NCBI GenBank assembly: GCA_944472135.2
Contig: OX235265.1
Span: 47,341,459 to 47,405,458 of the forward strand
DNA: 64,000 nucleotides
Origin: Trichobilharzia regenti
Taxonomy: Eukaryota; Platyhelminthes; Trematoda; Strigeidida; Schistosomatidae
Direction of reading: 5' to 3'
Positions 31,651 to 44,319 of this stretch are shown here, in pieces. Numbering within the stretch: position 1 is the first letter of the stretch; the number at the start of each line of letters is the position of its first letter. Made by a program: the position numbers and the translations under genes. The notes under the pieces are model-generated. The model worked only from the letters and a program-made list of their open reading frames with translations, made no database searches and had not been told where the DNA came from.

Positions 31651-31989
31651 CTGAATATTTGTTTATTGGAACTGGTAGCCACTGGCGGGCAACTCGAAGG
31701 CGCGAATGGTTCAATCGTGTACAAGTTGGAAGAAGAAGAAGAAGAAAGAATACGAATAAAAGTACATTATATTTAGTATAAAACATTTGTTTATAGACTT
31801 GTAACTATTTTGATTTTAATCGCCAAACAATATAACCTTCTAACAAGTACTGGTGTTTTGGAGTTAAAGTCGAGAAACATACATAGTAATTATCGGTTCG
31901 GAGCGTCTTTGCAAATAATAGGAACTTAGGGTTAAGTTCCTTGACACCCTGTATTTCAATAGTGTCACAAACTGATACCTTTTTACCTT

Positions 31990-32195
31990 TCTCAGATTCC
32001 AGGTGGAAAATATAACTTCAAGCTTTAAGCTTTGAAGTTTCAGTAATCATGCTGTTGTCTTATGAGTTTAAGATGCTAGCCTCATGATCAACTTTCCCCA
32101 TCTTCAAAGCTTATTACCAGCGGGGGTTAGAAGCATATCGGTCAAAAATCTAATCCGCACCTCCTGCATCACTGCTGAGGATTCTATCAGTAAAC
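31990..32195 (-). repeat. tRNA-derived SINE with RTE 3' tail, decayed
   Basis: It begins with CAGATTCCAGGTGGAAAATATAAC (decayed RTE-type end) and continues through GATGCTAGCCTCATG and AACTTTCCCCATC to a weak promoter region. It is assigned by block order to the 12,842-13,075 family. Confidence 0.5.
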
Positions 32196-33056
32196 TACTG
32201 ACGTATAAATACAGTGAGGTAAATAAAATCTAAAGATGTACGGATACACTGAGTGGATTTGATGCATTAAATTTTCTGCGATCTGGCGTTCACTTTCGGC
32301 TTCACTAATTACACTCATCATTATTAACATTTTTCTACTAGATAGGGTATGCAATACAATACGATTGTTAAGATCAAAATATGTCGACAGTTCACTGATT
32401 ATTGACTTGAATCATGTTTGAAGGAGTGTAGAGGACGTCTGTAGCTCATTGGACGTTAAGAACCGATAGTTGAGGATTGTTGACGGTAAAGTGCGAAATC
32501 GTTTACAACTGCTTAGATATCTTCACTCTTCGTAGGCTTCAGTCATCGTTACTAATCTCCATTAAATCATTTTCATCGCCACTCATCCTCCCCATACACC
32601 TCTCATTTGTTGCAGTTTCATAGCATTTATATTCTCTACTACTGTGTGTGACAACCTGAAATGTTGCATATCTGTATAAAGTCACACTCAGATTCGTCTC
32701 TCAAATTTCTTTTAAGATAAAATTAATTTAAGACAATGAGTAAAATCAGCAAAAAATTGATCACTTATTATTCAGTAGGAATTATATGAATGTACCTGTA
32801 TGTACCTGAAAATTCCTTGCAATTTCAATTTGCAAACTGCCAATTAGATTTAAGATAGAAATCGGATGGTGTGAACTGATTTCGCTCTGTGACTTGGGCC
32901 CATCTGGGGACAGTGCTGATGAACGTGGCTCTGAAGGAGCGAAACAACCATCTGGTATTTATATCACTTGGATTTGACTAGTAAGCACTATTGGTTGATG
33001 TGATTGCTATTCAACTATTCAACTCGTTCACTCAGTAGTACGTAGTAACTAGTGTT

Positions 33057-33250
33057 TGTCAACTATCTGTTATTATCTTCACAGTTGCATACCATCATCA
33101 CAAATGTTCTCAAACGGATGCATACATGTTCTCAACAACATGTAATCCTCTTACTTTTAATACACACCATGACTTATTATAATTTTCTAAAAAATACCTG
33201 GAGTGAGTAACACATTTTCATGTAATTTTTTCACAACGATGCTTATGGTC
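33057..33250 (+). repeat. Long inverted repeat, left arm outer part
   Basis: It matches the reverse complement of 35,606-35,812, for example CTATCTGTTATTATCTTCAC, ATACCATCATCACAAATG and TTTTCACAACGATGC. Differences are scattered. The arm is interrupted after GATGCTTATG by an RTE fragment. Confidence 0.85.
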
Positions 33251-33254
33251 AAAC

Positions 33255-34040
33255 TTATTATATTATTATTATTCCTTTGGTTTCCAAGTGGAAAACAGAG
33301 CTTAAATAAAACGCTTTCATTTTGTCCCATTTTCTGAGGTCCTCTTCAGCTTACCCCTCGATCGCTCATCTACTCCTCCTCGTCGTCGCTACACGATCTC
33401 CTCCATGCCACCCTCACACCGACGTCCTTATCGTCGCTTCTCATTCGGATTTCACTCAAACAATGGCCTGGATTGCACGCGATGTCATTTGACGGCCTCC
33501 CCAATATATGCCCGATCCATCTCCATTTCTTTCTACATATTTGTTGAGAGATTTGGATCTTCGTTGGTTTGTTCTCAGCCAGAGTTTTTTGTTACTAATT
33601 CTTTCTGGCCAGCTGACCAAAACTGGTTTCAGATTGGTGATTGCTTATTTTGTCTTTCTGATTCTGGCTGGTTGACTTTCATATCTTCATCCGTTCCGGC
33701 TGCCTGTAGTTGAAACGATGCCTACTGCCTAGATAAGTGAAGGAGGTAACCTCTGTTAAATCTCTCCCATTGATGGTGATTGGTGCTGGTTGTTGTTGGT
33801 TGGTTTTTTATCTTCATTACTACCGTCTTCTCTATGTCTTATCTTGCTGTTTATTCATCCAGTTTGTGAATTTTCGCCTGTAAGTCTTCGAGTTTGTGTG
33901 ACGTTAGATATATGTCATCTGTGAAATCCAAATCTTCTTGAGTCTTCTTATCTGTGGTCCAGCGAATTCCTGTGTCATCGCTTCCGGTGCATAATCTGAC
34001 GCATAATCCAGTCGAGCACCACAATTAAGAATATTATCGG
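33255..34040 (-). mobile_element. RTE-type LINE 3' half, decayed
   Basis: The minus strand ends with GCTCTGTTTTCCACTTGGAAACC then an (AAT)n tail next to the left arm. Traces of RT are present further in: a region complementary to GATTTCACAGATGACATATATC gives DFTDDIYL, a motif C variant. It splits the left arm of the long inverted repeat. Confidence 0.72.
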
Positions 34041-34205
34041 TGATAATATTCATAGTTGGCGTTTATTAACAGAAATATCCATGTTTCTGTATTAAAGAAT
34101 ATTTATTCGCTTGTGCTACAACTCACGAATGTATAATGTTTATTTTTTTCACATTTTTTAGATGTCTTGAATTTCAATTTGTTTGCAGAGCTGTTTTTTT
34201 TATTT
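34041..34205 (+). repeat. Long inverted repeat, left arm inner part
   Basis: It resumes the arm with AATATTCATAGTTGGCG, AACAGAAATATCCATG, TGTGCTACAACTCACGAATG and AGATGTCTTGAATTTCA, all found in reverse complement at 34,868-35,000. Confidence 0.85.
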
Positions 34206-34867
34206 TTGAAATAATGTAAATAAACAAATTCTGAACTGTGAATTTTTCCTCTCCAAAATACTCATTTTAATAATATTCCTTCATATTTATTTAGTTGGTA
34301 GCTCTTAGCACTAAAGTGTGTTTCAGTAATTAGTGTATGTTTGTTTGATGTTTTAAATTTACTACCGTATGCATTACTGGCCACAGAGGGTGTCTATAAC
34401 CATAAAGTCACCAGATCTCCAGAATGTATTTGACTGACTAACATAGCCGGAATTAAGCTATGCTAAAGTCTACAATGCTGTCATGCTCACAGATATTTCC
34501 TGTTGTAGATAGTAGATAATGAGGGAATTTCAGATGTTTACCAATCTACTTTCATCACCTTTTATCTTCTTGGATAATGCACTACCATATTTATAATGAA
34601 GTAAGTTTCTAAACAATGGTTATACATCTTTTTCTTTTTCAAATAATCCAACTCTAAAATCTTTTAAAAAATGATATCTGATAGGTAGAAGTACTTTAAA
34701 AAGGTCCGAATTTCAGGGTATCTAGTAGGAATGAAATTATAATACAGTGGTGATAACTGAATATTTGTAACCATTAGCAACAACTAAATAAAACTCAGGT
34801 ATACCTAAGCTACCATTTTAGAACTAGATTTTTTTCTAAAATATAACAGTTCAGTAAACAAACTGAA

Positions 34868-35012
34868 ATTCAAGACATCTAAAATATGTGAAAAAAATAA
34901 AAATTATGCATTCGTGAGTTGTAGCACAAGCGTTAAAATTTTCTTTAATACAGAAACATGGATATTTCTGTTAATAAACGCCAACTATGAATATCATCAT
35001 AAGCATCTTTTT
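34868..35012 (-). repeat. Long inverted repeat, right arm inner part
   Basis: Reverse complement of 34,041-34,205. The 660-bp spacer between the arms (34,206-34,867) contains no recognised feature. Confidence 0.85.
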
Positions 35013-35020
35013 CTACAGTT

Positions 35021-35280
35021 GATTTGTAGGGATTAGTTTTGTTTTTACGAGTTGATCAAGGATTCATATCAGTTAGAGAATCATTGAAAACCAGCAAGGA
35101 GTACTAGACAGCTGTTTCATCCTAGTTTGGAAATCATCGGAAGTAGGCACCCACTGCCAGGTTTCGAGCCCAGGACCTTCCAGTTACAAGGCAAGATCAC
35201 ATACCATTCAGCCACTGGGACCCGATTCAGTAGCCAGCCCATGAATTCTAACTTCTACCAATCTGGTGCTCGCTAGTGAC
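35021..35280 (-). repeat. Sm-alpha-like hammerhead SINE, minus copy
   Basis: On its strand the ribozyme reads CCGATGA, stem II TTCC..GGAT, intact GAAA, then CAGCTGTC and TAGTACTCC. The promoter B box is GGGCTCGAAACC. It is the left half of a head-to-head SINE pair inserted in the right arm of the long inverted repeat. Confidence 0.72.
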
Positions 35281-35605
35281 TTGCTACAGGGCAGAGTTTC
35301 CTGGAGTTCTAGTGAGGTCCATCTAGTCAAGTGTGAGGATGGATGTCCCACCGACGACATTGGCTGGGGTCGCGCTAAAATCATGGATTGGTAGAAGTTA
35401 GAATTCATGAGTTGGCCGCTAAACCGGATCCCAGTGGCTGAGTGGTATACGAACCAGCTTGCTTTGTAACCAGAAGGTCCTGGATTTGAACTCTGATAGT
35501 GCTTGAGTACTGCCGATGACTCCTTAACTAGGATGACAGAGCTGCCAAGTACTCCTTGGCTGGTTTTCAATGGTTCTCTAAGGGATATTAATCCTTGGTC
35601 AGCTC
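35280..35605 (+). repeat. Sm-alpha-like SINE, plus copy
   Basis: It has the upstream section GGAGTTCTAGTGAGGTCC and GTCAAGTGTGAGGATGGATG, the head CAGTGGCTGAGTGGTATACG, a B box GGATTTGAACTCTG, GTACTG, CCGATGA, a stem II remnant and AAGTACTCC. GAAA is lost. The flanks AGCATCTTT (35,004) and AGCATCTTT (35,612) suggest a target duplication around the whole pair. Confidence 0.7.
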
Positions 35606-35812
35606 GTAAGAATGAGCATCTTTGTGAAAAATTTACATGGTAATGTGTCATTCACTACAAGTGTTTTTAGAAAATTATAACAAATCAGGTTGTTAATTAA
35701 AAGGGAGAAGCGTACATGTTGTTGAGAACATCTATGCATTCATTTGAGAACATTTGTGATGATGGTATGCAACTGTGAAGATAATAACAGATAGTTAGCG
35801 AATAGTAGTTCC
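35606..35812 (-). repeat. Long inverted repeat, right arm outer part
   Basis: Reverse complement of 33,057-33,250. It keeps the arm's match to GATAATAACAGATAGTT and then stops matching at about 35,812. Confidence 0.85.
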
Positions 35813-36029
35813 ATCACAGAATAAATTTATTTCGATAAAAGCACACAGTGATACAGTATTTTATTTACTAATGACGTCTCGACCACAATATTTCGCTCAC
35901 ACCATATCACAGTTACGGATACTTCCCGTTAAAACAAGAAATCGAAAAAGATGTCAATTCGCGACAATGAGCATATTTTACTCAGAATTTATTTATCTTA
36001 ATTTTTCTTGATATTCTTTTTGTTCATTC

Positions 36030-36240
36030 TTTAACGTTACTCCTGGAACATCGGGTTTCCAGCCGTAAGCTTTGAGGTTCCAGTAAATGCTAGCGTTGTT
36101 TTAATGTGGCGAAGTTGCTAGCCCTATGCCCAGCCTTATTGTCAGCTAAGCAAGGTTACAGAATGTATCGACAGGGAATCGAATCCTGACCTCGTACTCG
36201 GCTGTCGAGTATTCTACCACTGAACTACCGATGCTGACAC
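36030..36240 (-). repeat. tRNA-derived SINE with RTE 3' tail, minus copy
   Basis: It starts with GTTACTCCTGGAACATCGGG and ends with a readable tRNA-like head on its strand: CATCGGTAGTTCAGTGGTAG, then GGATTCGATTCCCTG as B box. The body complement AGCCTTATTGTCAGC is diverged. Confidence 0.65.
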
Positions 36241-36375
36241 TGCTGACATAATATGAAGAGGAGGTGAGAGGTTACGGGCGGTCACTGAGCTGGCTAAAAA
36301 GACGGAAAATGACAGTATACAGAGGAGACGTGCTGTCAAAGCCTTAAATTCAACTCAGAGTCCAAAGGATGAATT
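36241..36375 (+). mobile_element. RTE-type LINE terminal fragment
   Basis: GAAGAGGAGGTGAGAGGTTACG, AAAATGACAGTATACAGAGG and GTCAAAGCCTTAAATTCAAC correspond to the last 40 codons and 3' end of the family. The short fragment abuts the SINE on its left. Confidence 0.5.
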
Positions 36376-36379
36376 ATTA

Positions 36380-38465
36380 TTGTAATATTATACAGTATAT
36401 AGTGTGATACTTTGTATAACTGACAACGTGTTATTCAATAGCCAGTTTAATTAAAAGAGAACTCCTGTTCTGTACTTAATTTTACTCTACTCTACTTACT
36501 GTATAAGTTCATTATTTGTAGCATGTTGTAAAATTCTTGTTCGCTTATGGATCACATAAACGTGTCAGTTCATATCATAGTGAAAGATTTTTTATAATTT
36601 GCACAGTTTTAACTGGCCGCATATACATATTTTTGACAGATGGTATATGTTGCAAGAACAGTATTTTAGTCTGTACTCAATTCGAATATAATCACATTCA
36701 ATATGACTTCTTAATACTGTCTTACTAAATTTCATTGCACAGCATAAATTGATCCTATTAATTGTAATCAAAATTATATCATCAGTTTGTAAAAAGATGA
36801 ACTGATACAAGCATAACAAAAAGCCGGCCAAAAACTATGTGATTACTGAAGATCGAATGCATACAATAATCACTATATTGCAACTTAAAAGTGCTTGTGA
36901 AAACAAAAATACTGCTGGTATGAAAAGATGTCACCGACTGAAGTATTTTCCTATAGTTAACTCAACTTCAGGCATTTATCAATTTATTATAAAGGCAGAG
37001 TTTCCAAAGTACGCTGGGTTCACTGTGTTTTGTCATATGTTCTTTAATTATGTCTAAGGTTATTTGAGACATATAGTTGTATTTGCTTTATTAAAGTTCA
37101 TGAAGGAGAAGAAATATGAGGTGTACAAGTGACCCATTTTATTCGTTTTCCCTTACTTGATACTTCTGCAGCGGATAATGCTTTGTTTTATTCATTACCT
37201 AAACTGCTCATGGTCTGTCACCTCTTTGGGACTGTAAGTGAGTGAATTGTAGGGAAAGAGTTATTTTACAAGAAATTGGGGACCAGCGATCCACAACGGA
37301 GTAGAAATGCATCTAAAATAATTATTTCAGAAAGTCTACCATCTAGTATTATATCAGCTGGTTGTTTCTTCTCAACAAGAAATACAAGTACTTATGCTAA
37401 AGTCTGAAGAAGTCTCTGTTTTAAAATACAAATCCAAGGAACATGACTTGATTCGAAGAAAATGTAACTACTTTCTATCCATAATTTACTTTTCTATTAT
37501 AATGATGTAGCTGATTTGAATATATTCATTTTGAACATTCTCGTGTTTGTTTACTCTGTGTTTGGTAGCTGTAATCAGTGTGCCTTTACTTCACGTTGTA
37601 TTCCGTGATTTTAGCTTTCAGGCCTCAGTGAAAAGCTGGTCAGTGGGACTAACTTTCATCTAATAAACATTCACTGACTTATTAAGAATAACAACCAAGA
37701 CAGAGAATAACAAATCTGTCTGAAATTTTATCTACGCGGTCCTAATACAGATTTCTATCCAAAAGTAGTCATTTTCAAAAGCAACAAATCTATGTCTGCG
37801 ACTGATTATTTGCATTTTTAATACGCTTTTGGAGACATTTCAGAGGACCCTTGGCTTGTAATCAAACAACTAGGCGAATAAAAAGTTTATTTTTCCCAAC
37901 CCTTATCAACTGGTAATATAAGAATTCACAATGATCAAGTGTATATGAATTACAAAAAGTTGCTTAACAAAAATGTAGGCCTGTAAATTATATCAAGCAT
38001 TTAACCACGAATACTGAAGTAATAAAGTGTGGTAAACGCGAGCATTATATATCTCTACACAAAGTTGTGCGCTGACCTGATAATCAGTTTGTCATGACAC
38101 ACACATCTATTCATCATATCATATCTTGTAGATCTTTTACAGAAGCCTATACAGTTCTAGCGAATTTCGCCTAGATCTCGTCATGAGAAGCTGTTATTTT
38201 GTATTTTCTACTAGTCTTTTAGTACCAGTGTATGGTGTTTCTGCAATAAAGACAGAAAGCAACGTCATCTCAGTTGCTGTTTTATACGTCTTTTATTCCG
38301 ATTGTAAAACACGAGCAGTAACTGGTTTAATAGACATTAAAGAGATGAACAGCAGAGGAACAATAACGATTTAAAGGGTGAGTGATACTGCTACCATTTT
38401 TTTAATATGGGTAGTTGTGAAAATAATTCCCAGATATATATCAAGAATGTGGTATGGTCTATATA
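36380..38465. other. No recognised feature
   Basis: AT-rich sequence with only short open frames (up to 79 codons) that show no family motif. Splice-like sites occur but I could not connect them to any coding segment. Confidence 0.5.
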
Positions 38466-38469
38466 TAGT

Positions 38470-38668
38470 GTGCGTCGGTGGCACAGTGGTTAGGACTCTC
38501 GCCGACCATGCACATGGTCCGGGGTTTGAGCCCACGCCGACGCACACCTGATATCTATGGTCGGCCTGCGAATTTTGGGCTACCGATATCGACGCTGAAA
38601 ATTCCATACTTGTACCGAAAATACGGTGTGGAGTCAAGCTGTAAGTCAAAAATAAAAAAATAAAAAAA
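38470..38668 (+). repeat. tRNA-derived SINE, GTACAAGTATGG family, best copy
   Basis: The head is GTCGGTGGCACAGTGGTTAG, then GGGGTTTGAGCCC as B box, GACGCACACCTGATATC, GCGAATTTTGGGC, TTCCATACTTGTACC and GTGGAGTCAAGCTGTAAGTC, ending in an A-rich tail (AAAAATAAAAAAATAAAA). The intact promoter and A-rich end make it a good reference copy. Confidence 0.82.
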
Positions 38669-38669
38669 A

Positions 38670-41600
38670 GTCTTTGTATTCTTCAATACGACTTCTCCAC
38701 ACCAGTCAGATAGCTGTAATCATTTGAGAAAAATAGTGGGTTTCTTCAAGGATCCCTACACACTGAGACGAAATATTGTGCCATCCTTGTTCTAATAATA
38801 AGCTATTCGCTAGCCACGAACAAAGTCCTTATTCGATTTCTGGCCAACAAATTCTTAAATCGTGCCTAACTGTGAGTAAGCCCATAAAAGAGAGTTGGCC
38901 AAGGGTTTAGTAACATCACTGTTAATGGAATTCTGATGTTTCAAACCTAAAACCTTATTTTCCAGCAGGAAGGGGACGAATGAAAAAGTAACGAAAACTC
39001 ACCACCTGATTGATGGCAGCAAGACATAACTTCCTACGCTCTCTGAGCACTAACAACTTTGAGATAAGTTAAGAATACATTTTTTAAAGCTGATTCGACT
39101 TACCCATTGGCTTAAGGTTGGAAAAAAGAAATCTCCAAGAAATAATGTGCGGCTGTAGCTACCATCAAAGTAAATATTTGGTAAACCCGATTACAAACAT
39201 GTATTTCAGGCTAGAATATATATGATTCCAAATGGTATCTCACAAACCACTCTGAAGGGGTGCTGTTATGTACATTTGTGACCTCATTATCAGCAAATGT
39301 CATTTATATGTAACCGAAAAGTTATCACTTTCATGGCCAATAAATGAATAAATCCATAAAACTGAGAACCTACTATTTTATCAGCACCCAACACAAGATG
39401 CTCCACTTCACCGTCTAAGTGAAGGGTCAACTATAGAGCTCTGAGTAAAACATCATTGTTGAATGTGTTAAACAAATTTATTTGGGATTCAGGATGACAA
39501 ACGGACATAGTGATTGTCCCAGTAACAACTGCACGCCACCTCAAAATATTTAGCAACGAAATAATTATGAAAGATAAGATTATTTTGAGTCGGGAAAGCA
39601 TCCATCGATAAATGACCATGCTAACAAAGTCCGTAAGATTGCATATGCGTTGCACATTGTTACTGATTATAAACCCATGATTTCTATTTCAAACTAATGT
39701 GTGGAGTACGTAACAATGTGATTGTACACTTTTTGGTTATTTGTAGAAATTAGAGATATTGTACATAGTTTTCGTTTAAAACGCTTCTTGTTGAAATATA
39801 CATAACTTCCGTGTACAATTGAAAATACACTCTTCTGTTGGAGACTTCGTCTTCTCCCTGGTTATTTCTGCTTACTTGCTCAACTCACACCGTGTTGTAT
39901 ACTTCGGATTTATTGTAGGAGTCTACTACTCTCGACCAAAGACATTTCTACAACCGGAACACAGCAGCTACAGCAGACGCAACCCAAACAATTAACGTAC
40001 CCGTGGATTATATAATTAATTTGTAGCAGAGGACTTAGACTTTATATCCAAATAATCCTTTTTGTTGATATAACTCGTCACTGCATTTTTGGTAATATAT
40101 CTTTATTTAACACTCCATTGACTTGGATTATTATTCTTATATTTATAATGTTAGTGAACTCTAGTATAAGTCCCCTACAAATGCAACATTATTGAGAAGT
40201 AGTTGACAGTCCTAAGCACATATGAATAATTGTTACAGTTTTTCAAGCAAAACCTAGGCCTCAAAATATTTAATCAGTTAAGAAGATCACTTCATACCGA
40301 AGTATTTCAGAAGAATTAGATGCAACTAATTGGTCAGATAATTAAATACTTATATTCAAGTTAAACTTCTGGAAATTACACCACAAAACATTATTTAGTG
40401 TCATTTAAACGGTCTTCGATGCAAATTCTATGTAAACGAATTAAACGACAAAGAATTCTGAAAGTTTCAAACCCATGATATCTTAATGTAATTTTTAAAA
40501 TCAAGACCTTATAATATCATTTACATATGCATGTGTGTATACACCCACAGAATGACACAATGCAAAAACAAGATGTGAAAAATTACGTTTTCACAACATT
40601 TATCATCCTTAACAATTATCGCGGTGTCAATTTACTTCTTAATATTAACTTCTAAATGATGACTAATTGATAGCACGAAATCCAAAAAAACTATTCGATG
40701 AACATTGCTACATGAATTCAAGTATTTGAATTATTTTTAAGCTAGCAATAATGGAAAAACAGCATCGTAAAAAATTATTTAAATCACCTTGACTACTCTC
40801 ACTTCGTAATCGTAGAATTTATGACCTAGTAAAACTCACTTCAATTTAGCGCAGACAAACAAAATGCACCTTCTCACTGGGCAGAAGCTGGACTTTAATG
40901 CCTTTAAAAACGGGAAAAAAATCCATCAGATCCGTAGATATCTAAAAATCGTTTATTACATTACGGAGTCACCTATGATCTTTGGTGCTTCCCGAAAACT
41001 TTGTCACTGTTTGACTGGTGAATCATCAACTTTAGGACTCTGACATATCAGCGCTAAAGTATTCATTCTATCACTACTTCCACACCTAAGAAATGTTTTG
41101 TGAATCCAACCTTCAAGAACCAATAAAAAGGCTCAGTACTCAGCTTAATGAAATATTTTCCTACTTTGGTCACACAAACGGGACTTTCAGGTCAACTCCT
41201 GGCTGCTTAGAATCTTCGTAGCTCCACAGTTTAAAATTAACCCAGCAACCCCCTTATCCTACTTATACTTGCTTGATCACTATATATTTTTTAATGGTCA
41301 AGTGAGGCCTGTAAAACTAGTCAGTCTGTAAAATGATGTGTCAAACTGAACACAAAATATATATGATTAAGGGCAATAAACTGTGTTCGAAACGTCATCA
41401 GTAAATATTGTTTTGTGCCACTATGAGACTTTATCAAGATGAATTTCACCCACAATTGAATGAACATAATATAATCATTGCTCGCCGACCAAAACAACTG
41501 TTTCTCAAGTGTCTGAGAGGGGGCGGGGGGAAATGCATAAGTGTACCACTTTGCGAAAATATTAAGATTCCGCCAACGCACTGGTGATCGAATTTAGAGC

Positions 41601-41970
41601 CAGTCTGGTGTTGTATGACAGTATACAAATGCAATTTTCTAGTTGACAGAGTACATCAATCCCGGACACGCATACAAAGCACAAGCAGCAAATGATTAGG
41701 TAAATACATATGGCTTGAAAATATGTTTACCTGTAAACTATAGCTGGTAATTTCAATTTACCATCATCCAACGTCTGTGAGCGAAAAACGTATGCATGTA
41801 TCTTCGACAATGTAAGCCCAACCGTTATTCTGGGTAACATGTGGAGAAACACTCAGGTCAGTTAGCCTCCCCATATGTGACAACCTAAATACAGACAATG
41901 TACAATGAGAACCACCAAGAGACCGGGCAGATACACAGCAGCGATGTCCAACCTAGTTATTCTTTTTTTG
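38670..41970. other. No recognised gene; one dispersed repeat
   Basis: Short frames only. The segment at about 41,365-41,470 (GAAACGTCATCAGTAAATATTG, GAGACTTTATCAAGATGAATTTCACCCACAATTGAAT) is a second copy of the unassigned repeat seen at 17.9 kb. A G-rich run (GAGGGGGCGGGGGG) lies at about 41,516. Confidence 0.5.
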
Positions 41971-41974
41971 ATTA

Positions 41975-42150
41975 CAGCTTGACTCCACACTGTATTTTTG
42001 GTACAAGTATGGAATTTTCAGCATGTGATATCGGTAGCCCAAATTTTGTAGGCCGACCATAGATACCAGGTGTGCGTCGGCAGGGGATCGAACCTCGAAC
42101 CATGTGCATGGTTGGCGAGAGTCCTAACCACTGTGTCACCGATGCACAGC
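41975..42150 (-). repeat. tRNA-derived SINE, GTACAAGTATGG family, minus copy
   Basis: On its strand: GCATCGGTGACACAGTGGTTAG, GACTCTCGCC, AGGTTCGATCCCC as B box, CTGGTATCTATGGTCGGCC, TTCCATACTTGTACC and GTGGAGTCAAGCTGTAAT. Confidence 0.8.
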
Positions 42151-42207
42151 TGATCAAGGATAATTCCCCTAAGCATGTTGTTACGTTAATGTCACCTGTG
42201 TTCGTAT

Positions 42208-43015
42208 ATGAGAACCTGTGGTATTGGTTTCTGGCTTAAAATCATATCACAGCTTGACGGGGATGAAAAGTGTTATCAAAAGAGCTTTGAGGAACTCTGT
42301 CATCCCTACAAAAACATACTGGGTGAAGATAAGCGCAAACATAGGCTCGGCAAAATGGAAGACTCCCAAGAAAAAACTAGATCATGTCTCACATCTAATC
42401 TCCGGAAAGAAGCTGATTACCGCATCTGGCGAGTGTACGAGAACATTCCAGGCAAGTTTACAGGATACTGCAAAGAAAACCCAAGAGCCTGTACCAGGAT
42501 ATGGCCCAGAGGATAGATACGGAGGAGGGAGCTTGTTCCGTTAAAATCCTAATTGTCGAATATGAGTAATTCACAGAGAGCTGAAATCTGCAGAAGTGCT
42601 CCCATGAGACAACTGAAAATCAAAGAAGCGATATACCTTTACGCTGAGCAGCCTGATATTGCAGGATTTACCTCTACCAGACAATACTAGGTATGGCACT
42701 GAAACTAACAAAGCCAGTCCAGAAGCACCCCAGGGTGTGACAGCACCAGATCGTTAGTTCACAAGGGAGCTAAAGCTCTGCATGTACCACTACACTAGCT
42801 GTTTCAGCGCGGGGCCATACAACGAAGGACTGGAAGTATGCTTATCTGCAATCCATAAAGGATAGAGATCGAAAAAACCTGAGAGCTGGAGACCGGTATC
42901 GCTCCTACCAACAACGGCAGTATTGCAAGCCCTGTTGTATGCCATGAGAAATGGAGGAAGGCATGGCCAAACTAGAAAATTTGCAATAGAATGCAGACTA
43001 GCTCTCAACTAATGA
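42208..43015 (+). mobile_element. CR1-group LINE remnant (linker and RT fingers)
   Basis: The right half gives, with one stop and one frame change, DWKYAYL..IHKG*RSKKPESWRPVSLLPTT. This is the W...IHKG...P...RPVSL block of CR1-group reverse transcriptases. The left half has a Lys/Arg-rich region ending KENPRA, like the linker between endonuclease and RT (KNP..FY..). The palm is missing. Confidence 0.5.
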
Positions 43016-43370
43016 AGGGTAATGTCCACCTGCTCACTAATAGCATAAAGAACTTTTCATTGTTTATTTGGATCGAACCACTTTTATGTAGGGAATGAGG
43101 GTGACACACAGGAAATAGGCTCTAACTATGCTGAAAATAGGGCCGAAACGAAGGAAGCTGTCGACCCGATAGGGAACGGACATTAGTGATACGGGTTCAG
43201 AAGAATAAATATACCCACCAGTTGTTTGGTCAAGCTGACAGGGATGTGGCGGATACGCTGTGATACCCATGTATTTTTATTCTGTCTAATGTTTAGAGAA
43301 ATTCTCAGTGTTCTAACCGAATTCAATTTCAACTTTCAATTTATGGATATGTAAGCCAACTCTCAGAAAC

Positions 43371-43716
43371 TGTCAATGTCTAGCTCTTACTACGCTGAAC
43401 CTCACACTGTCCCCCGAAGACTTTCAGAAATAATGTGTAATAACCAACGCGAAAAAACCAGAACACAGATCGGCGACTCTAGAATCCTTTATTCTTACGC
43501 CAATATGTAACAAACAATAAGGTTATTACACAATATCTAAGAATAAATGTTATAACAAAAAGTCACGATATTACTTCTGATAGTTTTCTGTCTTCCAACG
43601 AACAGCGAGCGATGAGACGATGACTGTTAGGTTGATGACTCCCGCGAAAAATATGGAGGAGTTGGGTTTGAGCAAACAACCATGAATTGATCGTTCAATC
43701 TTCAACCACATTGACA
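43371..43716 (-). mobile_element. Diverged BEL/Pao LTR
   Basis: It aligns over its length to the 357-bp LTR at 49,157-49,513: TGTCAAT start, CACGCTGTTCC-like block, GATTGATCGTTCAAT and TTGACA end. It is clearly older than the LTR pair to its right. The bases before it (CAGAAAC) match the internal sequence next to the better LTR, so it may be a 5' LTR whose interior was lost, not a solo LTR. Confidence 0.75.
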
Positions 43717-44319
43717 ACCTTATATCCACATCTCAGTCTACAGTTCTTGTGCAGACAGCTTAATCATCTGATTTCTGAAGTAAGTTTTTGAAGCTGAACT
43801 CGGTACCTGTGACACGTATATAAGGTGTTGTGAAGAAATCTATGTCAGGACCAGGTGCTGAGTTCTTAGAAGCGATGCTACTGCTAGTTATCAGCATATT
43901 TCTGCTGTCATTTCCATGTAAAGAAAACGGTACTGACACCGCAGTTCGACGCTTGCGATATATTGGCGAGCTGTGTGTCTCACTTCCATATTTCGAGTTG
44001 TGTTGCTCGTTGTTGTAAGCATGTATGTGCTATCAGTTATCATGCTAACAGGTAACTGAATTGGTGGCTTTTTTATACGATTAACCATAACTAATTGGTC
44101 AGAGTTATTGGGTACAAATATGGAACTGCACAAACACTTTTGCGAGTCTTACAACAAAAATAGATATACATGGCGAATCGAGCTGAAATGTAACGCAAAC
44201 GTTGAACTTACTGGTGTAAACTGTGAAACGTTGTCTAGTTGTGTGATTCTCTAGGTGAATACTCATCTGTAGTTCAGTTCAGAGAGTAATTCAGAGGTTT
44301 GTGGCTAGTGAAAACTATG

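Noticed and set aside
35208..35651. 147-codon minus-strand frame
   Set aside because: It lies across two SINE copies and the arm of the inverted repeat, and its residues follow the repeat sequence, not a protein family.
43371..43716. Solo LTR with target duplication
   Set aside because: The flanks do not match each other (GAAAC against ACCTT), and the left flank resembles element interior, so a truncated 5' LTR is more likely.
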